Assembly: GCA_963922205.1 (NCBI GenBank) | Contig: CAWUHX010000147.1 | Location: 372,001-436,000 of the forward strand | Reading direction: 5' to 3' | Origin: Romanomermis culicivorax | Taxonomy: Eukaryota; Nematoda; Enoplea; Mermithida; Mermithidae | DNA: 64,000 bases | In this document: in pieces, positions 1 through 9,860 of the stretch | How positions within the stretch are numbered: the stretch's first letter is position 1 | Layout: each line of letters starts with the position of its first letter | Made by a program: the position numbers and the translations under genes | The notes under the pieces: generated by a model | Database searches by the model: none | Told to the model about the DNA's origin: nothing | Seen by the model: only the letters and a program-made list of their open reading frames with translations

Positions 1-1892
1 CAGCATCCCATAGCCTATGTTAGGTAGGTCGTGACTAACAAAGATGTCCAAACTTGGTGCAATTAACACTCATTCTGATTTTATATTTACGTAAAAATAT
101 GTAAATTTTTTTCTTCTATGACCCCTGCGTCAATATCTTTGACAATCAATGCTCTCAGTGGCAAAAAAGTTATTTCGCCCTCAGACTTTGCATATGCTGA
201 ATGAGTTATTTTTTTTTTTGATCGGGGATACTTTTTTTCTAGCTTTTCTACTTAAAAAAACATTGGTGTGGAAAAAGATCAGAAAAAGCAGCTTGTTTAT
301 TTGAACATATTGGGGGAAGTTCAAAGATTGTGACTTGGAGGAATAAAAACATAGTTTTTAGATCTTTTCTTTCTCAGTACATCTATAGTTTCTGATTCTC
401 TAAACATCACTGCTTTTTGTACAAGACTATCATGATTGGCTCAGTACAAAGATTTTTTTGGGATCTTTGAAAACAGACAAAGAGATTCTGAGTGCTTCAG
501 AAAAGTTCATTCACTGTTTTTCCTCGACTGAATAAAGAATGTTCGGAAATATAGAGAATATGAAACATTTATTTCATTTTACATGGGAAAATCGAGAAAA
601 TTTCAATGTGAGTAACAGCTTAATGCAAAACTATGTTGAAAATGCACAGTCCAGGTTTTTTTGCCATATCAGTCGATCCCTGTTGTAGAATTCACAGAAT
701 TCTAGTAAAAAAATTTTCATTTTGTACCGGTTTTCATCATGAAATCACTTAAAAAATCCGTACTGTATGGAAAACTTGGTAAAAGTTTTACCAGCTGAAA
801 AAATCCGTCTGTTATGGAAAAAACACTGCCACACACACATTTTTGTGCAGATAATGCGTTTATGAGAAAATCTTTTACATTTAAAAAAACGTCGCTTTTT
901 TACACTATTGTAGAAGGAACTGTGATTTTCAGTAAAAAGAACTTTTCAAAGTATATTCTGGAAGGAAAACAAGTTAGAAAAAATTGTTGAGCACACATAT
1001 TACAGATTTGACAAAAAATGAAAATGTTTTTAAATTATTTTGATAGATGAGGATCATGTGTGATTTACACATGTTTACGTCCTCTGGTATATATGTTCAC
1101 TACATTATGTATGAATTACCTATGATTTTTGTTCAAAAAAATTGGAAGTTTCTGGGAAAACGACCCAGAAAAGTCAGGAAATCACATTTTGGCAAATTGT
1201 TGGGCACGCTGTGAGTGCCTCCTCTTGCCTTTGTGCATGTTTAATGTAATGCAGCTTCTTTATGTAGATTAACTATCGAATCGTGTCAAAAATTACAATG
1301 CATGCATGCTCCACCTGGAGCCAAGCATGATTGAAATCCACCAAAGTGATGGAGCACTAAAAACTAATGCAGCTAAGCGATGCTCAAAGCTTGTAGCTTT
1401 GGCAATGTGATCGGGCCATTCTCCCAATATGATTCATGGATTTTGTCATGGATTATTTCCCACTCTATAGGCAGAATGTTAGTTTTTGGTGCCTTCCGTT
1501 TTTTCTTGTAAGTTTTGTTTTTGTCACATTCTTCCTATGCTAAGTTGATTCAGGAACACTGGTCGCTATATCCAATTGCTTGAACATCTTCTGTGGCATA
1601 TCAATGAAATTTTTGAAATACGCAGTTCTAGTAAAATTCATTGAAATGGGGGGTGTGTTGAAAGTCACGTTTGAGTGTAAAAATTTTGAAAGAGGTTATG
1701 GTTAAGACATTAAAATCGTGGATTTTTCGTACATTTGTGTGCTGTGCAGACTATATTAATTATTAGATTTTTTGAATTTCTTTAAGCTTAAAGGGTAACA
1801 CGTAGGTTATTTATGAAATAAAAATAGATAAAGGTTGACAGGTTATTCAGAAGGAGGACGTTTGATGTTTTGAAGGCTATTGTAGGTAGAAA
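1..1892. other. AT-rich non-coding stretch
   Basis: No coding frame, RNA gene or recognisable repeat is visible. The DNA is rich in A and T runs. A small perfect inverted repeat (ggtaaaa, one base, ttttacc) lies near 778-792 and is probably incidental. It ends at the target duplication of the LTR element. Confidence 0.6.
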
Positions 1893-1896
1893 GACC
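1893..1896. repeat. 4-bp target site duplication (left)
   Basis: The bases gacc immediately precede the TG of the left LTR. The same four bases follow the CA of the right LTR at 6344-6347. Confidence 0.85.
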
Positions 1897-2126
1897 TGTA
1901 ACGTACCTGCTAAAGCAGTACTGTAAATATATAGTATACTGTATGTGATAGTCATTTATTAAATATTATTTCATTTTCCTATTTTATCGTCTCACCCAGA
2001 TTCACACGCAAACATTCCTATAAAAATAGGTGGAGTACTTTATGTTGATCCGTTCACACCCTGGTAGCCCAATTAAGATGCCCCAATTAATTTGCACAAA
2101 TGGCAGCTAAACCCCTAGAACCTACA

Positions 2127-2501
2127 CTAAACCACACATTCCATGGCTACCGTAATGCCCTGTAAAAATCGTAAACAACACCTGCACACAGTAAAATAAG
2201 TAGAAGCCCCACCAGACAGTAGTCTCAAGTGGAACGGTAGTGACGGACCCCACAAAACATGTGTACACAGAGAAACAGATACAGGAAGCATGCACAGAAG
2301 CACAGAGGTGTGGCTAAGTCCATCGTAGGAAGCAAGCAAGACATGGAAAGCATGCCCTAATAGAAAAGCATTGAAGGGCATGACTAAATAAGCATGAATA
2401 GTAAAGCAGGAAGCGACAATTGGCGGAAGAAGGTATACAGAAGCACGACCTTCCACCACGCCCAGGAAGTGGCCAAAAATGTCGTATTTAAGGAGAAGCA
2501 A
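2127..2501 (-). CDS. Antisense open frame in 5' LTR (putative)
   Basis: A 124-codon frame on the minus strand of the LTR. It predicts a hydrophobic, cysteine- and leucine-rich product. The equivalent frame in the other LTR (5685-6059) has the same length and is unbroken, although the two differ at about 28 bases by hand count, most of which change an amino acid. That pattern fits drift at least as well as selection. I know of no homologue and translation is not established. Confidence 0.2.
   Translation of the reverse strand: MLLLKYDIFGHFLGVVEGRASVYLLPPIVASCFTIHAYLVMPFNAFLLGHAFHVLLASYDGLSHTSVLLCMLPVSVSLCTHVLWGPSLPFHLRLLSGGASTYFTVCRCCLRFLQGITVAMECVV
2485..2491 (+). promoter_or_regulatory. Candidate TATA box in 5' LTR
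   Basis: The motif tatttaa is conserved in both LTRs (2485-2491 and 6043-6049) and sits in a G/A-rich, well conserved context. Its position, about 290 bp from the LTR end, would leave room for R and U5. Transcription start is inferred, not seen. Confidence 0.4.
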
Positions 2502-2780
2502 AGCATGATTTTATTATTGTTGTAATTCTCAGTTTTCCATCCCCGCGCCCTGTTTATTTGCAAGCATTTTCATATTGTGACCGAGCATCCCTTTTTTGGA
2601 AGCAGTTAAGCCGTTGTTGTAACTCGCCGCGTTCCCCCTTTGTTGTTGTCGACGTCTCAAAGCAGCCATCGATTATTATTACCCGTATTACCCGTTCCCT
2701 CCCTCCTGTTCCGTTGTACGCCATTCAGTCGTCCGTAATTGGATAAAGTAAAATGCTTCACAAATCTGGTCATTACATAT

Positions 2781-2790
2781 TTGGTGACCG
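2781..2790 (+). promoter_or_regulatory. Primer binding site core of element 1
   Basis: The bases ttggtgaccg begin three bases after the LTR, where a reverse-transcription primer tRNA would pair. The TGG complements the universal CCA end of tRNAs. The same nine-base core ttggtgacc occurs at the corresponding place in element 2 (25262-25270, minus strand). I cannot name the tRNA. Confidence 0.7.
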
Positions 2791-3019
2791 TACTGTACCA
2801 TTAACTACTGGAACTCCCTGCACCAAATTAGGTGTACTCTTATCCGGGCATCCCGAACCATTAGATAATACAGTAGTAATTATTTCTACAGTAAGACAGA
2901 TATTCATAAAAAGCAAACTGGAAACCCCCTCCAACAAAACATTAAGCAATACATTTGTACGAATACAGCGTGAAGCGAAAATTGAAGCATTTAAGCAGAA
3001 ATCCCAGCGTAAACCAAGA

Positions 3020-4519
3020 ATGATTCACCAAACGCAAGATAATTTAGGAGAAATTGTTAGAGAACAGATAAACGATTTATTTTCAGATCATTTTCGTACT
3101 CTATGCGCACAATTGAACCAGAATACAGTAAACCCTACCCTAATTGAGGATCTAAGAACAGCAAACATTCGTAATAACATGGCAAATAATTTTTATGCCA
3201 AACCTACAGTATTCAGGGGTGGCGTGACCCAACATTTTGGTGAATGGGATAAACGTTTAGAACAATTCATGGCACTCCAAGGCATGAAAGATACAGACAT
3301 ACAGTTAAAGTGGGCATGTTTAGAGATTCATTCAGGAGGAGCTGCGTTAGCAAAATTCAAAAGTTTAGCCAATTCCGAAAACCCTCCCAACACATATGAG
3401 CAGTATAAAATCGCATTACAGGCCTTTTTCCCAAACAATCGAGATAATGAGCTACATCAACAATTTGTATGTGAGAGAAAACAAAAACGATCAGAAACAG
3501 TAACTGAATTCTCGTTTAATCTAGAACACCTCGCAACCCTAGCCTACCCTAACTTTAACACAGACGCACGAGAAATGATCATAAAACCCCTTTTTGTAGA
3601 AGGCATGCAAAACGAAATCAGGGAAGCAATTAAGTATAGACGGTTCGCGACCCTAAAAGAAATGTCAGACGAAGCAGCTTACATTGAACAGCAAATCCTT
3701 AGAAATGAGCTAAAATCCAACACCCTTCCATTTATATCCCTAAAACCTGAACCTATCTTTTCACTAACCAACAATACTGATAAACAGGACCTTTTGCATC
3801 AATTAGAACAACAAGTAAAAGATTTACAGTTGCAGATCAAACAAAAATCCCAACCCCCACAACAGAGTAACTACAACAGTTTCAGTAACAACACTTTCGG
3901 CAGGAATAATGCTTACAGGAACAATACTACCTCTAGGCAACCTACATGCTTTCAGTGTGGACAACTCGGACATGTAGCTCGCAATTGTAAATCAGTAGGC
4001 ACCCGAAAATCATGTGAAATTTGTTTTTGTAATAATCACAGTACGCGTGATTGTAAAAGCTGATGCATCCACTGCTCCCAAACAGGACATAGATCTGACA
4101 ACTGCCTTTCGAAACCCTACTCAAATTTTCAATGTTTTCCATGCAAGCAGAGAGGTCATACAAGCAGGTACTGTCCAAATCAACAAAGTCGTAATATTCA
4201 AAATTGCATTGAGTACAGACAACCCCAACCCCTAATGGACATTGATGACCCTGCATTCTACTCAACTTTACCCGCCATAACTAACACCCCTCAGACTACT
4301 TTAGGAACTATAATGCCCACCACTCACCACTGTAGTCAGGAGGAATACGTCCTCGACCTGGATGTACCCAATTGGTGCGCCATGTCACCACCCCCCACGC
4401 CCGAAGCCACCAAAATCGAAAAATTGCGGCCCACCATCCCGGCAGACTACAAAATCCCCCGAAAACAGGACACCAAATCGCCCACCGCCCCCCGATACAC
4501 CTTCAAAAACAGGCCCTAA
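3020..4519 (+). pseudogene. gag: Gag polyprotein with four CCHC zinc knuckles, one in-frame TGA
   Basis: Structural capsid/nucleocapsid protein of the LTR element. The frame is open from 2753, but that ATG lies inside the LTR; I prefer ATG 3020, because the downstream residues (MIHQTQDNLGEIV) align with a Met in element 2 (MPLQNQDLLGHIV). Roughly residues 70-210 form a retrotransposon-gag capsid domain (F-GEWDKRLEQF near 3239, LEHLATLAYPNFNTDAR near 3523), followed by a Q/N-rich linker. Four tandem CX2CX4HX4C knuckles follow at 3947-3988, 4013-4054, 4064-4105 and 4133-4174. A TGA at 4061-4063 separates knuckles 2 and 3. The frame then stays open to 4519 and ends in a proline-rich tail. The stop may be a CGA-to-TGA mutation or a readthrough site. 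No protease or pol follows. Confidence 0.85.
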
Positions 4520-4778
4520 CCTTTTGTTCCTCCTCCATGGCCTCACCCCCGAACCTTACAGATTCGGCCCCTGCCAAACACTATTACCGACCCCCACAAG
4601 TAAGCAAATCCAAACCCCATCCCATGACTCAACTTCTAAAGTTTTACAGACTGTTCAGATTGTAAACTGGTCACCCCCTCAACACAACAACAAAAAACAC
4701 CAACAGCCGCCATGCCAAACTGGCCAGAGTGAAAAAACACAGTGCCCCCCAGCCTCCAATAACACATTGTATTGGCCG

Positions 4779-5450
4779 ATGTTTTGTATATTTTTATGCA
4801 TAATAATCCCCACATCGTGTAGTGCCCAATATCAGATCTGTGGAACTTCATTGAGCGGTCACTCGGTCAGCATACCAAAACTTGTATCATGCATGCCCCT
4901 TCCACAGTTGACAAACCGGTACAGAGAAAAATTTATATCCCCTCCACTAAACCTCACATAACAGATGCATACAAATGCAGTGTTCGCAAACGGAAAATTT
5001 GTACCAATACTGGATTTTTTGGCTCAAAAGGTATTGTTTTCGACCAAACTGAAATGCAAAATCTAACCCCACATGTTTGTAAGGCAATCATTATAGACAA
5101 AGAACACAATGGTCAAAAATTACACAAAACTCAACCAGGATTTTGGTCAACAAACAACTCCCTAAGCGTAGAATACACATGGTGTTGTACAGACCACTGT
5201 ACGTCAGTCACTAACTTCATCATAGAAATAGGACAAATAGCATCTTGGAATGGAAAATCTATGACAGGTACATTAGGTGACCTGGAGTCATGCAAACCAA
5301 CATCAGGCCATTGTGTAATCACATTTACGGTACATGTAAACGAGACAAGCCCTTTCTACCCTCGAGAAGCACCTATCAAAACTGCCCCCACCCCTCCTCA
5401 CCCTCGAAAGCCTCGAACGAGGATGTTCAACTCCGGGAGGAGGGAAATGT
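4779..5450 (+). pseudogene. env: Env-like glycoprotein, N-terminal part only, frameshifted
   Basis: The frame starts at ATG 4779 with a hydrophobic signal-peptide-like segment ending at a Cys-Ser-Ala-Gln region, then a cysteine-rich ectodomain. A frameshift lies between about 4890 and 4960; the second frame runs to a stop inside the right LTR boundary. Conserved landmarks shared with element 2 include an F-W-S-T-N-N motif near 5143, a Trp-Cys-Cys-Thr-Asp-His motif near 5179 and an A-S-W-N-G motif near 5239. Compared with element 2 the central coiled-coil, the distal ectodomain and the membrane anchor are missing: after a short proline-rich tail the frame enters the polypurine tract. As it stands it could not be a membrane-anchored fusion protein. 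The family of origin of this Env is not clear to me. Confidence 0.7.
5434..5447 (+). promoter_or_regulatory. Polypurine tract of element 1
   Basis: The purine run cgggaggagggaaa ends directly at the TG of the right LTR. This is the position and composition of the plus-strand primer used in reverse transcription. Element 2 has a matching tract at 20220-20232. Confidence 0.85.
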
Positions 5451-6343
5451 AACATACCTGCTAATGCAGTACTGTAAATATATAGCATACTGTATGTGAT
5501 AGTCATTTATTAAATATTATTTCATTTTCCTATTTTATCATCTAAAGGGTGTCTGGGATTCACACCCAAACATTCCTATAAAATTAAGTGAAGTACTTTA
5601 TTTTGATCCGTTCACACCCTGGTAGCCCAATTAAGATGCCCCAATTAATTTGCACAAACCGCATCTGGTCCCCTAGAACCTACACTAGACCACACACTCC
5701 ACGGCTACCGTAATCCCCCGTAAAAATCGTAAACAACACCTGCATACAATAAAATAAGTAAAAGCCCCACCAGACAGTAGTCTCAAGTGCAACGGTAGCA
5801 ACGGGCCCCACAAAACATGTGTACACAGACAAACAGATACAGGAAGCATGCACAGAAGCACAGAGGTGTGGCTAAGCCCACCGTAGGAAGCAAGCAAGAC
5901 ACGGAAAGCATGCCTTACTAGAAAAGCATTGAAGGGCGTGACTAAATAAGCATGAATAGTAAAGCAGGAAGCGACGATTGGCGGAAGAAGATGGACAGAA
6001 GCACGACCTCCCGCAACGCCCAGGGAGTGGCCAAAAACGTCGTATTTAAGGAGAAGCAAAGCATGATTTTATTATTGTTGTAATTCTCAGTTTTTGATCC
6101 CCGCGCCCTGTTTATTTGCAAGCATTTTCATATTGTGAGCGAGCATCCCTTCTTTGGAAGCAGTTAAGCCGTTGTTGTAACTCCCCGCCTTCCCCCTTTG
6201 TTGTTGTCGACGTCTCAAAGCAGCCGTCGATTATTATTACCCGTATCACCCATATTACCCATTCCCTCCCCCTGTTCCATTGTATGCCGTTTGGCCGTCT
6301 GCAATTGGATAAAGTAAAGTGCTTCACAAATCTGGTTGTTACA
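5448..6343 (+). repeat. 3' LTR of element 1
   Basis: An 896-bp copy of the left LTR, TG...CA, with the TATA-like motif at 6043-6049. In the hand-compared block 5685-6059 versus 2127-2501 I count about 28 differences and no indel. The other parts carry small indels. Confidence 0.93.
5685..6059 (-). CDS. Antisense open frame in 3' LTR (putative)
   Basis: The counterpart of the frame at 2127-2501: 124 codons, same start and stop positions within the LTR, hydrophobic and cysteine-rich. See that entry for the argument that drift explains it equally well. Confidence 0.2.
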   Translation of the reverse strand: MLLLKYDVFGHSLGVAGGRASVHLLPPIVASCFTIHAYLVTPFNAFLVRHAFRVLLASYGGLSHTSVLLCMLPVSVCLCTHVLWGPLLPLHLRLLSGGAFTYFIVCRCCLRFLRGITVAVECVV

Positions 6344-6347
6344 GACC
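6344..6347. repeat. 4-bp target site duplication (right)
   Basis: The bases gacc immediately follow the terminal CA of the right LTR and match 1893-1896. Confidence 0.85.
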
Positions 6348-7085
6348 CAATAAAGACGATGATGTAATGTAGAAGATTATATTGTTTTAGTTAATAAAGA
6401 ACTAATCAAATGTGATAAGGTCCTACAAAAAATGATTGTAATGTTGTACCAGTGGTTACTACAGTAGAAAATATGAATGAAAAAGTTGATAAGGTATCAC
6501 ATTACTTGGTGGGGGAAAATATCAGGCTTGGTGCAGAACAAAATGTACCCTAGGGGAAGGGATAGAAGGTAGTAGTATAATACAGTCGGTTTGTGTGTTG
6601 GGTGCGTATATTTTTAGTACTAGAGAAAAGTAGTTGGGTATATGCAGTAGAATATTTTGTGAGTTAGTAAATGTGTTTAGTTGTGCCATTTAACAGGATT
6701 GATTGGGATGTTGTGTCTGGCTTGTTTTTTGTTGCATATTTGATGGGAATAATTTGGGCGGATTGACGTTTCTTCATAGATTTTTTAGACAATCTTGTTT
6801 TTCTGAAAGAGTTTTATGGTTTTTGTTTTTTGAAAAATTTAAGTATATTTAATGTTTTTTTTTTAATTTTGGTACAATTAATGTTTTTTCTCGATTGTGT
6901 CTCACTTTGATGCCCGTCTCACTTGAGCGCCCATTTCATTCTGGTGCACAGTTCACTTTTGTGGAAAGTAGATCTGTTGTCTTGCTTTGATTCCCATTTT
7001 ACTTAGGCGTTCATTGTTTAGTAGTGATCTTTTTGGACATCGTAACTGGCGGCCATCACAGTCTGGCACTTTATCACTCGGTTTT
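6348..7085. other. AT/GT-rich non-coding stretch
   Basis: No coding frame, RNA or known repeat seen. The + strand is unusually T- and G-rich. Confidence 0.5.
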
Positions 7086-8320
7086 ATAATATTGTAAATA
7101 GTAGGATTTTGTACAAAATTGACATGATAAAAAAATTAGTGCAAACTTTGTTGAATTTCTAATTATTTGTAGAAAATTCCTAAAACTTGTTTTCCGAAAA
7201 ATAGATGAAGGTGCTTTAGATTGCTTTCTGCGAATTACTAATTTTTCCTTGTGACGATTGTATATTGGAGGACGATTGTATATTGTGAATTTGTATGGTA
7301 ATAAAAATTGGTGAAAAGATGGAAAAAAATTATTCGAATTTTGATTTTTGATTGAAAATTTGTATATTAAAGGTTTTGATTGTGTTATTGAAATTCTTTT
7401 TTTTTGGTGGAAATTTGTGATTTTAAATGGAAATTACACGATTTTGAGAATTTTTTCCATGAAAATTTATCTTTTCGATTAAAATTTTGAGATATCTGTT
7501 AAAAACAAATAATTTTTACATTTTTTATTGGAAATTCGTGATTATTGCATTAAAAAGATGTAAAATTATTTTTTTTTTGAAATTTTTCATTTTAAAGTTT
7601 TAAATGTTTGAAAATTGGAAATTTGGCATTTTTCGAAATTCTCAAATTCAGTGGATGTTTGGAAAAATTTTTTAAATTAACCATAGTTTCTTCTCTGCTA
7701 ATGAGTGTGGTTCTGCATGTTTTAAATTTTGTTGGTAAATGATTTTCGTTCAGGCTATTTGGTTACTTATAAAAATTACAATTTTTTACTGAAAATTTAT
7801 ATACTATCATGTTTATTTTGTCGAAATCTATTGTAATATTGCCGTAAAAATGACTGAAAATAGTTTTTTTTGTGTATTCACATTGTTCTTGAAAATTGTG
7901 AAATTGGTATCCTCAGAAATAGACGAAGGTATTTCTAGATTGCATTCTGTAAATTGCTAATTTTCCTTGTGAACTTTGTGAATTGCAGGATTCTGTACAA
8001 ATTTTTTATGGTAATAAAAATTAGTGAAATATTGGAAAAATGATATTGTACTTTTGATTTTCGATTAAAATATTGTTAATTGAAAGTATCAATTGTCTCA
8101 TTAGGATTTTTGGTGGAAACTTGTGCTTTTAAATGAGAATTACATGATTTTTGATGAAAACAAATGATGTGTATAACTTTTTATTGAAAATTTGTTATTA
8201 TTGCATTGAAAAAATATAAAAATCAGGCTTTTGCTAAATTATTTTTCTTCAAATTTATCATGTTAAAGTTTTAAATGTTTGAAATTTTTGGAATTCAGAA
8301 ATGTTCGGAAAGTTTTGCTA
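7086..8320. repeat. Local segmental repeat, two long copies and one partial
   Basis: A block at about 7190-7670 recurs at about 7910-8320. Both have, in order, a segment resembling aatagatgaagg, a gaattgctaatttttccttgtga-like stretch, 'ggtaataaaaattggtga', 'ttttggtggaaa', an 'attattgcatt' stretch and 'aaagttttaaatgtttgaaa'. A shorter third copy of the 'aggattttgtacaaa' portion lies at about 7090-7143. The copies are clearly diverged. The AT-rich content makes boundaries uncertain. Origin may be an old tandem duplication or an unrecognised transposon. Confidence 0.6.
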
Positions 8321-8692
8321 TGGTCGCCTGCTTCCTTTGGTGTTTTCTTTCTATTTTGAACTCAAATAGTCCAGGTTCCATTACCTATTATTAATTTTTT
8401 TCAGAGGCGATTTTAATGTGAGATGGTAGAAATAAGGTTTTCATGGTTGTGAGCTTTTTGTTCTTATGAATCCTTTCACAATGTGGGACCAGTGTTATGG
8501 GTCATATCCCAAGTGTGTCAAAGTGTGTTGTGTGTTGGGGTTGTGCATGTTTTGGGTGGAACGAAAATAGTATAGGCATAAGAAAATATTTTCACTTTGT
8601 CAGTTTGTTGGTGTAGATATTTGCAAGGTGGAAAAAGCATGGGGAATATTGTGTTTATGAGCCGTTTTATTATAATGGAAGGTCTGGGAGCA
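8321..8692. other. Non-coding stretch before hAT relic
   Basis: No gene or repeat recognised. It ends at a putative hAT terminus starting cagtgctgcc at 8693. Confidence 0.5.
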
Positions 8693-8712
8693 GTGCTGCC
8701 AGATTAAAAAAT
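8693..8712 (+). repeat. Candidate hAT terminal sequence
   Basis: The sequence beginning cagtgctgccagatt has the CA-G start common at hAT ends and lies about 150 bp outside the transposase relic on its 3' side. I could not find the matching inverted end or a confirmed 8-bp duplication. Confidence 0.35.
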
Positions 8713-8837
8713 GAAAACTGGCCAAAAGTAAAAAACAAACTGGACAAAACTGACCAATGCAATTTTTTACTTACATTGTGTTTTGGAAGAATAAATTTAA
8801 TATAAAACTGTAAAATAAACATTTTATGCTATCTTAT

Positions 8838-9860
8838 CAACATATTCTTATTCAAGATGAAGTACAGGGACACAGTCTGAAAATTCATCAACATAATCAG
8901 CTATTACTTCATCATCTTGATCTTCATCAATAAAATTTTCAGCACAAACATCACGTTCATAAATTCTCAATGTAAACAAATCCAGCACATGTTTAGAAAC
9001 TGTAAATGAAAACAATTTTCACTTCCCCATGCCAACAAAAAAACGAACAGTCAACAATGCACAAACAGTTTTCACCTACAAACAATTACAAAGTTTTGTT
9101 TTCAAAACATTCAATAAAGCAAAAGCACATTCTACACTTGCCTTTGAAAATGGTAGGCTAAGAGATGTGATGGCAAAAGAAAATATATTTTTAAAACGAG
9201 GAAAAACGCCATTTGACAGATCATTTTGGACAACTTCAGTCTAAAAGTCGATTGGATTGTTGGATCTTGCTCCTTTGAATAAAATGTTGTATTTGCTTGT
9301 GGCATCATCCATTTCAACATCATCGACTGGCAAACAACTCGAGAGCAATTGTATCAAATTATTAGATCAGTGGATTGATCAATTTTTATGATAAGTTTCT
9401 TCAGCTCAAAGTTTGGCAGTATGATTGCCTACCTTCTTGGGTTCAAATATTTGTAGATGTTCTAGTGCATTGTTGAGGATGGAAATTGTTTTCTAATCTG
9501 AGTAGTACAAATTTCAACTTTATTAGATTCAAGAAGACAACTTTTTGTAACACAATATTTATAATTACATGTATGATTGATAAAACAAATCTTATTGGAT
9601 ATCAGGAAACATCACCTGACGGCACAATTCTACTAAGAAACTTCTGCACAATATCAACAATTCTCGTTTGTCTTTCATGCACAAGTTGAATTTTGCAGCA
9701 TATTCGTTGAAATCATAGCTCAACTCTAGCATTTCAGGGCTACATATATATTTTTTGAATGGATATTCAGCCATATTTTTCAATAAAATACCAGCAAAAC
9801 AACCTGGTACCTCCACTTCCTCTACAAGCCTGTCAGAGGGTCAATTCCTCTGACCTTTGG
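8838..9860 (-). pseudogene. hAT-family transposase relic (C-terminal part)
   Basis: Minus-strand frames, broken by stops and frameshifts, read as the C-terminal half of a hAT transposase. A segment at 9592-9860 (ending near RSFLVELCRQVMF) is followed at about 9080-9290 by the hAT dimerisation region, with SLPFSKASVECAFALLN as its signature, the counterpart of the SLP-SNA-VER-FS motif of the family. A TAG at 9076-9078 interrupts just after this motif. A last acidic C-terminal piece ends with a stop near 8855. The catalytic N-terminal half (BED finger, first Asp) is not visible upstream, so the copy is truncated as well as mutated. Not functional. Confidence 0.7.

Larger units (their letters stand above)
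1897..2777 (+). repeat. 5' LTR of element 1
   Basis: This 881-bp direct repeat begins tgtaac and ends attaca, and matches the 896-bp copy at 5448-6343 over its whole length with scattered substitutions and a few indels (for example near 2002, where the right copy has extra bases). It carries a TATA-like tatttaa about 290 bp from its end. On the opposite strand it holds a 124-codon open frame (2127-2501) that is also open in the other LTR. Confidence 0.93.
1893..6347 (+). mobile_element. LTR retrotransposon with gag and env-like gene but no pol (element 1)
   Basis: Two long direct repeats (1897-2777 and 5448-6343), each starting TG and ending CA, flank a 2.67-kb interior and are bordered by the 4-bp target duplication gacc (1893-1896 and 6344-6347), so this is a complete single insertion. 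Just inside the left LTR is a primer-binding-site core (2781-2790), and just before the right LTR a polypurine tract (5434-5447). The interior codes a Gag with four CCHC knuckles and an Env-like protein. No protease, reverse transcriptase, RNase H or integrase motif occurs in any frame. A 4-bp duplication is known for gypsy/errantivirus-type elements and some retroviruses. The element must have been moved by enzymes supplied in trans, and LTR divergence of about 7% in a hand-compared 375-base stretch says the insertion is old. Confidence 0.93.

Noticed and set aside
2558..2746. Small + strand open frame in the 5' LTR (and counterpart at 6116-6367)
   Set aside because: No start context or homology; the two copies differ in length because of indels. 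Likely chance.
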